NCBI GenBank assembly: GCA_015490805.1
Contig: WFXC01000022.1
Span: 1 to 64,000 of the forward strand
Origin: Candidatus Kapaibacterium sp.
GTDB lineage: Bacteria > Bacteroidota > Ignavibacteria > Kapaibacteriales > WFXC01
Direction: 5' to 3'
DNA length: 64,000 nucleotides
In this document: positions 9,368-17,145 of the stretch, in pieces
Numbering within the stretch: position 1 is the first letter of the stretch
Layout: each line of letters begins with the position of its first letter
Program-made: the position numbers and the translations under genes
The notes under the pieces: generated by a model
What the model saw: only the letters and a program-made list of their open reading frames with translations
The model's database searches: none
What the model was told of the DNA's origin: nothing

Positions 9368-9961
9368 TTACAGTTTGACAAATCCACCAAAGTGTAGTCC
9401 GAATCCGGAGAGATGCGGGCGAGTATCACTTCGCCAGATGCCGTTGTATGAATGATAGCGGATCGATACATCCAGAAACCAGTCACAGCAGTGAGAAGAG
9501 TAGAAGAGCAGGTAGCCGATTCCAATCCCAAAGCCAATTCCTGAAGGCGATGGTTCATCTTCTGTAGCAGATTGTTGAGAGAAGCGAACGCTGCGTGGTG
9601 TATGGCCAACATCACTAAAACTCAGATTTCCAGCAACATAAAATGGGATATCGGTAGGTAGCCAGGGAAACCATCGGAGCTCTCCAGAAAGTATAGCAGC
9701 ATTCTGATAGCTAACGGTGAGGGAATCCAAATTCGGTTTTCGCTGAAGAAAGCCATAGTCGAACCGGACTCCGTACCACCAATGACAGAACTGTCGGTTC
9801 AACAGCGAAAGGGTTGCAGAAGCGTACTCCCTGTTAACCGCCGAAAACCGTTGACCTGAGGGGAGCGTATAGCTACCACTGAGCCCGAAGGTCCATTGCG
9901 ACCACCCTGGCAAAGCTACCGGCAGCATCAGGATAATCCACAGTGCATACGGCTTTTTCAT
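9368..9961 (-). CDS. Small outer-membrane beta-barrel protein, unknown function
   Basis: A 197-residue exported protein, first gene of the three-gene envelope operon. The start at 9961 is chosen because AGGAG lies 8 bases upstream and yields a normal signal peptide (MKKPYALWIILMLPVALPGWSQ). The mature part is made of amphipathic strands (WTFGLSGSYTLPSG, WWYGVRFDYGFL, IGFGIGIGYLLFY, WFLDVSIRYHSY) and ends FGGFVKL, consistent with an 8-strand barrel of the PorT/OmpX type. No catalytic motif is present. Confidence 0.7.
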   Translation of the reverse strand: MKKPYALWIILMLPVALPGWSQWTFGLSGSYTLPSGQRFSAVNREYASATLSLLNRQFCHWWYGVRFDYGFLQRKPNLDSLTVSYQNAAILSGELRWFPWLPTDIPFYVAGNLSFSDVGHTPRSVRFSQQSATEDEPSPSGIGFGIGIGYLLFYSSHCCDWFLDVSIRYHSYNGIWRSDTRPHLSGFGLHFGGFVKL

Positions 9962-10337
9962 TGTACGGCTCCTGTTGTTGAACACCGTCGCTTCGATTGC
10001 AACAGAAACTAAAAATACCGAAACACAGGGAAATCATTGCGGTGTGCTACCCTTTTGAGAAGGTTCTTGTCAAAGCGATATGGTAGCGTGTGGTAGCAAG
10101 AATGTGCAATCCGGAATTGTAGCTTGTATGAGAGCAGACAGCAGGGAATTGGAATACTGTGGCTTTTAGGTGCAGCGCTGTACAAAGAGTGCTGATAGCT
10201 GTCGGTGCACCGTTAGTTATGACGAAACCAATAGTACTGTTTTGAGGAGTTTGCAGAATGGCAATTTTTCCAAAACAACGGAGCAGTGGCAACGTCAACA
10301 TTGCGAAGGGAAGGAGCGATCGAACGAAGGTGAATTC
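9962..10337. other. Divergent intergenic region, no gene recognised
   Basis: 376 bases between the envelope operon (leftward) and recG (rightward). It must hold promoters for both, but I find no convincing TAnnTTTG -7 element on either strand. The recG frame is open through part of it from 10170, without homology to RecG. No hairpin with a T run was seen. Confidence 0.5.
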
Positions 10338-12563
10338 GTGCAGCAGCAACGAAACAGTGGTCTCGAAGCGATTCAGTATCTGAAAGGCGTGGGTCCAGCA
10401 CGGGCGGAAGCATTAGCGCGTTCCGGCATTCGGAATGTGGAGGACCTGGTGTACTACCTGCCACGAGGATACATCGATCGGACGGCGATGGAATCAATAC
10501 GACAATTGCGGCAGCGGCTGTCTGCATCCCACCATTCTCCGTTGTTTGAAAATTCAGAAGTCGCGCTCTACACGGAAGTGACAGTAGTTGGTAGGGTCGT
10601 CCAGAAAGAACTCCGCTCGTTGCGGAACAACCGTTCATTGCTGGTGGTGACGGTCCGGGATGATTCAGGAGATATGGCGGAGATGCTGTTCTGGAACGGC
10701 ATTGAGTATTACCGCAAGCGGTTTCACGTCGGAGAGTGGCTTGCTATCAGCGGGCGACCGGAACTGGGACGGTATGGGCAGGTGCAATTCCATCATCCGG
10801 AGGTGGAGACGCTGGACGAGGAAGATGCGCAAACGTACCATCAGGGAGGGATCCTGCCCAAATATCCGATGACGCAGGCAATGCACAGGGCTCGGATTAC
10901 TTCCAAAGTGATGCGAAAAATTATTCGTTCAGCGCTGGATCGTTATTTGCCGGAGCTTCGAGATCCACTACCGAAGAGTCTTCTGGAGAAGTACCGATTT
11001 CTGGATCGTGCTACGGCACTACAAGAGATTCATTTTCCCACCTCTCCACAACGGTTGCAGCAGGCACGTAATCGGCTAAAATTTGAGGAAATTTTCTTCT
11101 TTGAGCTTCTGCTGGCACTTCGCCATCGCGGGTTAAAGTTACGATCCAGAGCTTTGCCGATGCTGCAAAAAAGTCCGCGGGCGCGCCAGTTGCTGGACAG
11201 CCTGCCATTTGAGCTGACCGGAGCACAAAAGCGGGTGCTTCGGGAAATTATCGCTGATCTCCAGCGTTCGGAACCAATGAATCGATTGTTGCAGGGTGAT
11301 GTTGGCTCCGGCAAGACGATCGTTGCTGCATTGGCAATCGTTTATGCGGTGGATAACGGCTTTCAGGCGGCGATTATGGCACCAACGGAAATTTTAGCAG
11401 AGCAGCATTTCCATACGTTCCAGCAGTATCTGGAGCCGCTGGACATTACCGTTGTCCAGTTAGTTGGGGGACAGAAGCAGAAATTGCGGAAGGAACTGCT
11501 GGAGCAGATAGCTGCTGGTGAGGCAAACGTCATTGTAGGGACCCACGCCTTATTTCAGCAGACCGTTGAATACCATCGCCTGGGGTTGATTGTCATTGAT
11601 GAGCAGCACCGATTCGGCGTTATGCAGCGGGCGGCGCTTCGGGAGCGGGCAATGCAATCGTATCAGCAGGCAGGTGTGGCGCCCCATATCTTGGTGATGT
11701 CTGCTACGCCGATTCCGCGAACGCTGGCGATGACGCTGTATGGCGATCTGGATGTTTCTATCATTGATGAAATGCCGAAAGGGCGGAAACCGGTGATGAC
11801 AAAAGTTGTGTTTGAGAGCGATTTGCCGGAGCTGTACCAGTTCGTTCGGGAACAGGTGCAGCAGGGGTATCAGGCGTATTTTGTATATCCATTGGTGGAA
11901 CAGTCGGAAAAATTGCAGTTGAAATCAGCAGTAGAGCATTACGAATATTTGCAACAGAAGATTTTTCCAGATCTGCGGATTGGATTGTTGCATGGACAGA
12001 TGTTCTGGTACGAGAAAGAAGATGTGATGCGCGCATTCAAGAACCGGGAGTATGATATTCTGGTTGCTACAACGGTGATTGAAGTAGGCATTGATGTACC
12101 GCAGGCAACGATTATGGTGATTGAAAACGCGGAGCGCTTTGGATTGGCACAACTCCATCAACTGCGAGGACGGGTGGGGCGTGGCGCTGTCCAGTCCTAC
12201 TGCTTCCTGGTCACGAGAGATCATTTCCGGTATCATCTTTCGGCAAAGGATGCCGCTTCGGAGCGAAGCGCAACGATCGTGCGACTGCGGACGATGGAAC
12301 GCACCACCAATGGATTTGAAATTGCAGAAGTGGATCTTCAATTGCGAGGTCCTGGCGATCTGTTGGGAACACGGCAGTCAGGATTACCAGAATTTCGGTT
12401 CATTGACCTGGTTCGGGATGGCAATATTATTTCGGAGGCACGTCGGGAAGCGTTTGCCATTGTAGAACGCGATCCACAGTTGCGAACACCGCCGTATCGA
12501 CAGCTTCGGGAGGAGTTGCTGTCGCGGTTTCAAGAGGAAATGATGTTGTTGGATGTTGCGTAG
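10338..12563 (+). CDS. recG: ATP-dependent DNA helicase RecG
   Basis: Branch-migrating helicase that remodels stalled replication forks and Holliday junctions. The wedge/OB domain starts at once (LKGVGPARAEALARSGI, then LVYYLPRGYIDR); the helicase core has GDVGSGKT (Walker A), DEQHRFGV (the RecG motif II), MSATPIPRTLAMTLYGD (motif III) and QLRGRVGRG (motif VI). The frame is open back to 10170, but the first 56 residues there are not RecG-like. A GTG at 10338 has GAAGG 7 bases upstream and gives 741 residues, within the family range. The glycosyltransferase gene follows after a few bases, so the two are probably one transcript. Confidence 0.93.
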   Translation: MQQQRNSGLEAIQYLKGVGPARAEALARSGIRNVEDLVYYLPRGYIDRTAMESIRQLRQRLSASHHSPLFENSEVALYTEVTVVGRVVQKELRSLRNNRSLLVVTVRDDSGDMAEMLFWNGIEYYRKRFHVGEWLAISGRPELGRYGQVQFHHPEVETLDEEDAQTYHQGGILPKYPMTQAMHRARITSKVMRKIIRSALDRYLPELRDPLPKSLLEKYRFLDRATALQEIHFPTSPQRLQQARNRLKFEEIFFFELLLALRHRGLKLRSRALPMLQKSPRARQLLDSLPFELTGAQKRVLREIIADLQRSEPMNRLLQGDVGSGKTIVAALAIVYAVDNGFQAAIMAPTEILAEQHFHTFQQYLEPLDITVVQLVGGQKQKLRKELLEQIAAGEANVIVGTHALFQQTVEYHRLGLIVIDEQHRFGVMQRAALRERAMQSYQQAGVAPHILVMSATPIPRTLAMTLYGDLDVSIIDEMPKGRKPVMTKVVFESDLPELYQFVREQVQQGYQAYFVYPLVEQSEKLQLKSAVEHYEYLQQKIFPDLRIGLLHGQMFWYEKEDVMRAFKNREYDILVATTVIEVGIDVPQATIMVIENAERFGLAQLHQLRGRVGRGAVQSYCFLVTRDHFRYHLSAKDAASERSATIVRLRTMERTTNGFEIAEVDLQLRGPGDLLGTRQSGLPEFRFIDLVRDGNIISEARREAFAIVERDPQLRTPPYRQLREELLSRFQEEMMLLDVA

Positions 12564-12569
12564 GGTGTG

Positions 12570-13733
12570 ATGAAGATTCTGGTCATTAACTGGCAGGACT
12601 GGACGAACCCGCTCAGTGGAGGGGCAGAAATTCACCTCAAAGAGATCTTTACGCGGCTGGTTCGGCGTGGGCATCAGGTGACCCTGTTTTGCTCCCATTT
12701 TCCCCAGGCAGCACGGCAGGAAGTGCTGGACGGCATCACGATCATTCGCCGGGGATCGCGAGCACTGTTTAATTACGTGGTTCCTCTGTGGTACTACCGG
12801 GTTTTTCGCCATCAGCACTTTGACATCGTCGTCGATGACTTAAACAAAATTCCGTTTTATACGCCGCTTTACGTTCGGGAGCCACTGGCGGTTATCGCAC
12901 ATCATTTTTTTGGTCGCAGTATTTTTCTGGAAACCAATCCCATTGCAGGAAGCTATGTTTATCTGGCAGAGAAATTGGTTGATCGGGTATATCGGAACGT
13001 TCCCTTTGCTGTTGTAAGCCAGAGCACGCTGGAAGAGTATGTGCAGCGAGGATTTCCGCGGGAGAATTTCACGATTATTCCGAACTGCATTGATCAGGAT
13101 GCTTTTCCGTTTCGGGTTGGAGAAAAAACTTCCTATCCATCGGTTGCATATTTCGGGCGTTTGAAGCGGTACAAAAGCGTTGACCACGTGCTGCGAGCGT
13201 TTGCCAGGCTGGTACCGGCGTTCCCGAAAGCGAAGCTATTTATCTTAGGGCGAGGATCATTCCAGCCCACGCTGGAACGGTTAGCGCAACAACTGAGGAT
13301 TGCCGATCGCACGATTTTTACCGGTTATGTGTCGGAAGAAGAAAAAGTTCATTACCTGTCGAAAGTATGGGGGGTGGTCAATCCTTCGATGAAAGAGGGA
13401 TGGGGAATTACGAACATCGAAGCCAATGCCTGCGGAACACCGGTCGTATCTGCTGACGTTCCCGGATTGCGGGATTCGGTGCGACATCAGGAAACGGGAT
13501 TGTTGTATCCGTATGGCGATATTGAGGCTCTGGCAGCAGCCATACGCGCCATCTGGGAATCCGAGCCATTGCGGCACCGCCTCTCCGAAGGAGCAGTCCG
13601 ATGGGCACGCCGATTTGATTGGGAAGATTCTGCAGCGAAGATGGAAACTTTTCTCCATCAGGTTGTTGAGCAAGGGAGTGTCCAGGTTCGGTCAACTCCC
13701 AAAAAGGAGAAAGCAGAATGCAGCGATTTGTAA
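12570..13733 (+). CDS. Glycosyltransferase, GT4-like (GT-B fold)
   Basis: A 387-residue retaining glycosyltransferase of the GT-B fold. The N-terminal Rossmann half begins KILVINWQDW...GGAEIHL, typical of GT4 enzymes acting on lipid-linked or surface glycans. The C-terminal half has the nucleotide-sugar site: FGRLKRYKSVDHVLRAF, ILGRGS and the EX7E motif EGWGITNIE followed by ANACGTPVV. There are no membrane segments, so it works on the cytoplasmic face. An ATG at 12570 and a GTG at 12567 are both possible starts; either begins within 10 bases of the recG stop. The acceptor is unknown. Confidence 0.88.
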   Translation: MKILVINWQDWTNPLSGGAEIHLKEIFTRLVRRGHQVTLFCSHFPQAARQEVLDGITIIRRGSRALFNYVVPLWYYRVFRHQHFDIVVDDLNKIPFYTPLYVREPLAVIAHHFFGRSIFLETNPIAGSYVYLAEKLVDRVYRNVPFAVVSQSTLEEYVQRGFPRENFTIIPNCIDQDAFPFRVGEKTSYPSVAYFGRLKRYKSVDHVLRAFARLVPAFPKAKLFILGRGSFQPTLERLAQQLRIADRTIFTGYVSEEEKVHYLSKVWGVVNPSMKEGWGITNIEANACGTPVVSADVPGLRDSVRHQETGLLYPYGDIEALAAAIRAIWESEPLRHRLSEGAVRWARRFDWEDSAAKMETFLHQVVEQGSVQVRSTPKKEKAECSDL

Positions 13734-13795
13734 TATTGAGTTTCGTATATTTGTTTTCTTCCTGCGTGAGCAAAGTAAACGATAGTGCTGAATAG
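13718..13795 (+). CDS. 25-residue lipoprotein-like small ORF
   Basis: A very short frame, M-Q-R-F-V-I-L-S-F-V-Y-L-F-S-S-C then nine polar residues, stop TAG at 13793. It has a strong ribosome-binding site (AAAAAGGAGA, 7-8 bases upstream) and overlaps the last 16 bases of the glycosyltransferase gene. The composition is that of a lipoprotein signal with a lipobox-like FSSC and almost no mature part. It could be a true micro-lipoprotein, a toxin-like peptide, or the front of a decayed lipoprotein gene. A TATATTTG element overlaps it at 13746-13753. Confidence 0.4.
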   Translation: MQRFVILSFVYLFSSCVSKVNDSAE

Positions 13796-13965
13796 AGGCA
13801 AGTAGAGAGCCCCTCAGTGGAGGAAAAGCAAGAAAGCATTTTGCTCCTTCCGTCCGCGTGGATAGTGCAGTGCTGCTATGTCTGCTTTCGCATCTATGCT
13901 GAAGAAACGCTCTTTGCCGAAACTTGCCGAGAAACTTTTGTTGAATAAATCAATGGGATGGCAGA

Positions 13966-16317
13966 ATGCGTTTCGGCATTTTTTTGCGAATCAGCATAGT
14001 GGGTGTTAGTATCCTGATTAGTGGCAACATTAGCATTCAGGCGCAAGTCCCAACCGTTATAAGCTACCAGGGTATTCTGACCGATGCCAATGGCATTGCG
14101 TTGCCTGATGAAGAGTATGATGTAACCTTTCAGCTCTATGCACAACCGACCGGTGGCGTTGCACTGTGGAGCGAGACACAGCGCGTTCGGATGGAAAAGG
14201 GAGTGTTTAACGTCATTTTAGGCAGTGTCAATGCCCTGAGCGGGGTAGACTTTTCACAACCGCTCTGGCTGGGCATTACCGTTGCGGGACAAGAGGAATT
14301 CCGTCCAAGAGTGCAACTGACGGCTGTTCCGTATAGTTTGATGGCAAAGCACGTGGAGCAGGATGCCATCGGTACTTTTGAGATTGCTGATGGAAGTATT
14401 ACGCTGTCGAAAATCAATACGGAAGGGGCGAGCAAAGGGCAGGTGATGAAATTCGATGGGGATCAGTTAGTTTGGGATTGGGATTTAGCTGTGGCTTTTA
14501 CCCTGCCATTTCAGGATACAGTGGATCTCGCCAACGTTCCTGCTTTCTGGATTGTACAAAAGGGAGTGACACCTGTTGCCCGATTCGAAGCTCGCAATGA
14601 TGGAGCCGGAAGTGTGCTCGAAGTCATCAGTGAAGGTTCGGCACCAGCGATTGAGGTAGAAAATCGTTTCCCGGTCCGTTTCGACGCCAGTGCCATTCGA
14701 GCGGTGAGCGAAGGTATCGCACCGACTATTTATGTCAGCAACACCGGAGATCTGGCTGATGGTTCCGCCATTGTTGCTTATAGCGAGAGTGATCCTCAGA
14801 ACAATGATCCATCAGCAGGTAGTGCAACGATCGTGGCAGCGCATGGAGAGGGATGGGGAGCGGCGATTGAAGCAAGCAGCTTTGGCAAAGGCGGAGCGGC
14901 GGAACTGTATGCGGATACCAGCAGTCGCTCAGTAACGCTTAATGTGGAAAGTTTTTCTCGCTATCACAGTACCGTTGCTCGCTTTGCCTACGGTCCGGTA
15001 GCGGGCAATTATACGCCGAATCAGCCAGTGGTTGAAATCTGGAAAAGGGGATATGCCTCAGATGCATTGCGGGTGATCGATTCTCTGGGCAGTGGATATA
15101 CCGCAGCATTTTATAAACCACTGAATGCTCGAACGGGACAGTTGCGGAACAGCGCAGTGTTGTATGCGGAAGGAGCAACCGATCGGTATTTCGACGCGCC
15201 GATTGCCCAGTTGAAGCAGACAGGGAGTGGCTATGGTTTGATGGTGGATTTGACAGACTCCGGATCCGTGGCTGCGGGTGTTGTAGTGCGGCATCAGGGG
15301 CGGGGAACGGGGATGAAAATCGTCACCGAACGGCTGCGGGAATCGCTCCAAACACCGGACATCGAGGCATCGTTCTATGTGGAGAACCGTTCTCACTCTT
15401 CCAGCCCTGTTGTGTTTGTCCACAATAAATCCAACGGCTCGACAGGTGTGGCGTTAGATGTGCTACAGCGAGGAGGTGGCATTGCGTTGCGAGTGGTACG
15501 AGCTGATACGAGTCGTTCAACTTCCGCAGCTCTTTTTAAGGGATGGACCAACGGCACGCCGGGTTCTGATCCGTACGCTGATGACGCAGTTGTACGTATC
15601 GAATCCGATTACATGGGATTTGTTGCCGGCGTTGCTCTCTCAGTGAAAGGCGGGGTTGTGATGGAAAGTCGTGGGTTTTTCCCGGCGTTGCGCTTGCGCG
15701 CTAATCCGCCAATGATCACTGCTCTGGTAGTTGATACCGGAAGCGTTGAATTTGGCGATGATCTGCAGGTTGATGGTTCGATCAATTCCGATACCCGTAT
15801 AACCGTGGGCGGGGTTGGACTGAACAGTGTTGTTATTCAACGGACTGTTACCCAGTTTCCCGGCGATCTTTCCGTTGGAGGCAACGTGGGGATCAGCGGC
15901 AATTTGACGGTCTCTGGCACCATTACAAAAGGCGGTGGAAGCTTCCGAATCGATCATCCGCTGGATCCTGAGAACAAGTATCTCTACCACTTCTTTGTAG
16001 AAAGTCCTGAGATGAAGAATGTGTACGATGGTATTGCCATATGCGATCAGCACGGGGAGGCAGTTGTCGAACTACCGGAGTGGTTCGAAGCGTTAAACGA
16101 GGACTTCCGGTATCAGCTAACGTGTGTCGGTGGCTATGCGCCGGTGTATATCAAGGAAGAAATTCGAGACAATCGGTTTGTGATTGCTGGAGGAAAACCG
16201 GGATTGAAAGTATCCTGGCAGGTGACCGGTGTTCGAAAGGATAAGTGGGCATTGGAGCATCGAATGCCGATCGAGCAGGAAAAACCCAGAAGTCAACGGA
16301 TGGGGGTGCAACGATGA
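13966..16317 (+). CDS. Secreted surface protein with conserved N-terminal module and long repetitive beta region
   Basis: A 783-residue exported protein. After a signal peptide (to about residue 27, ...ISIQAQ), residues 28-130 form a module common in secreted proteins of this group: VISYQGILTDANG, then a D-E-Y-x-V-T-F-Q-L-Y strand, LWSETQRVRMEKGVFNVILG, and VQLTAVPYSLMA. The body (about 200-690) is low in lysine, rich in Ser/Gly/Val and made of recurring segments (ALRVVRADTSRS, ALRVIDSLGSG, VALDVLQRGGGIALRV) that suggest a stacked beta fibre like a tail fibre or adhesin stalk. The last 120 residues (LYHFFVESPEMKNVYDG ... VVELPEWFEAL) are a distinct globular end. It overlaps the next gene by ATGA. 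Confidence 0.7.
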   Translation: MRFGIFLRISIVGVSILISGNISIQAQVPTVISYQGILTDANGIALPDEEYDVTFQLYAQPTGGVALWSETQRVRMEKGVFNVILGSVNALSGVDFSQPLWLGITVAGQEEFRPRVQLTAVPYSLMAKHVEQDAIGTFEIADGSITLSKINTEGASKGQVMKFDGDQLVWDWDLAVAFTLPFQDTVDLANVPAFWIVQKGVTPVARFEARNDGAGSVLEVISEGSAPAIEVENRFPVRFDASAIRAVSEGIAPTIYVSNTGDLADGSAIVAYSESDPQNNDPSAGSATIVAAHGEGWGAAIEASSFGKGGAAELYADTSSRSVTLNVESFSRYHSTVARFAYGPVAGNYTPNQPVVEIWKRGYASDALRVIDSLGSGYTAAFYKPLNARTGQLRNSAVLYAEGATDRYFDAPIAQLKQTGSGYGLMVDLTDSGSVAAGVVVRHQGRGTGMKIVTERLRESLQTPDIEASFYVENRSHSSSPVVFVHNKSNGSTGVALDVLQRGGGIALRVVRADTSRSTSAALFKGWTNGTPGSDPYADDAVVRIESDYMGFVAGVALSVKGGVVMESRGFFPALRLRANPPMITALVVDTGSVEFGDDLQVDGSINSDTRITVGGVGLNSVVIQRTVTQFPGDLSVGGNVGISGNLTVSGTITKGGGSFRIDHPLDPENKYLYHFFVESPEMKNVYDGIAICDQHGEAVVELPEWFEALNEDFRYQLTCVGGYAPVYIKEEIRDNRFVIAGGKPGLKVSWQVTGVRKDKWALEHRMPIEQEKPRSQRMGVQR

Positions 16318-16820
16318 AACGCTGTAGAACATTTCTGCTGTGGTGGATGCTCCTCACTCCAATGTGGGGACAGAGCATTTTCTGGGGTGGAGGCAGTGTT
16401 GGAGCCGGTGCTCAGTGGGCAGCGACAGCGCAGCAGCGGCTGCTATCGCACATAAGCAGTTACGCTACAGGAGTTGCAGTGTCAGGTTCAGTGTTTGAAT
16501 ACGGGGGATTTCTCTACTGGATTGGCCGACCGCTGCCGCTGGCAGTTGCAGATTCTTTATCTTCTGCTACACTGATTGTGCATAGGATACGGTATGATCG
16601 AGAAACAATTACCCTGTTGGGAGTTGCCAATGCTACGGGTTTTATCAAGATCGATCTGGCCACAGTGGCGGGGGCGAAGGTAGCACAGTATCGCTTTCGA
16701 TATACCTCAGGTAAGATCATCTTCTCCCTTCCTATTCCTGATCTCAGCAACGGAGTGTACATCATCCGCTGGCAGACTTCAACCCATACAGGCGCAACAA
16801 TAGTGCCTGCGGTGCGATAA
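16314..16820 (+). CDS. Small secreted protein with degenerate T9SS sorting domain
   Basis: A 168-residue exported protein whose start overlaps the stop of the fibre-like gene (ATGA), so the two are translationally coupled. The signal peptide is MKRCRTFLLWWMLLTPMWGQ. Its end (IPDLSNGVYIIRWQT... TIVPAVR) follows the pattern of a T9SS type A sorting domain, in line with export of the pair to the cell surface. There is no recognisable enzyme domain. The coupling suggests it is a partner or minor component of the long fibre-like protein. Confidence 0.65.
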   Translation: MKRCRTFLLWWMLLTPMWGQSIFWGGGSVGAGAQWAATAQQRLLSHISSYATGVAVSGSVFEYGGFLYWIGRPLPLAVADSLSSATLIVHRIRYDRETITLLGVANATGFIKIDLATVAGAKVAQYRFRYTSGKIIFSLPIPDLSNGVYIIRWQTSTHTGATIVPAVR

Positions 16821-17043
16821 AGTCCTGCAATTGCAGAGAGCTTGGATGTTTGAGTAAAACAGGATGTGAAGAGACTTCGCGATGGACAGGATTTAGTGTT
16901 TGTCTGAGAGGGTAGAGAAAAAAGGAGGATCTCACAGGCTATTTTATCTGTGTAAACCTGAGTGGTAGCGGAGTACCATCACCGGGACATTTTGCCATTG
17001 GTGGTCGTCAGAAAAATCCTACAGAGAAGTCGGAATTTTTCTG

Positions 17044-17074
17044 TTGACTTGGAAGCATTGAAATGCTAAGTTTG
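17044..17074 (+). promoter_or_regulatory. Bacteroidota-type promoter (TTG - 20 bp - TAAGTTTG)
   Basis: TTG at 17044-17046 and a perfect TAnnTTTG (TAAGTTTG) at 17067-17074, separated by 20 bases, match the -33/-7 consensus of Bacteroidota housekeeping sigma factors. It lies about 70 bases before the large LamG protein at 17146. The rest of the 16821-17145 gap shows nothing else I can name. Confidence 0.55.
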
Positions 17075-17145
17075 CATTTAAGTAAGTGGCAATTATCAAT
17101 GTCACGCAGCCCATAGAGTGAGTCGAACGACAAGGAGCCACAGTG

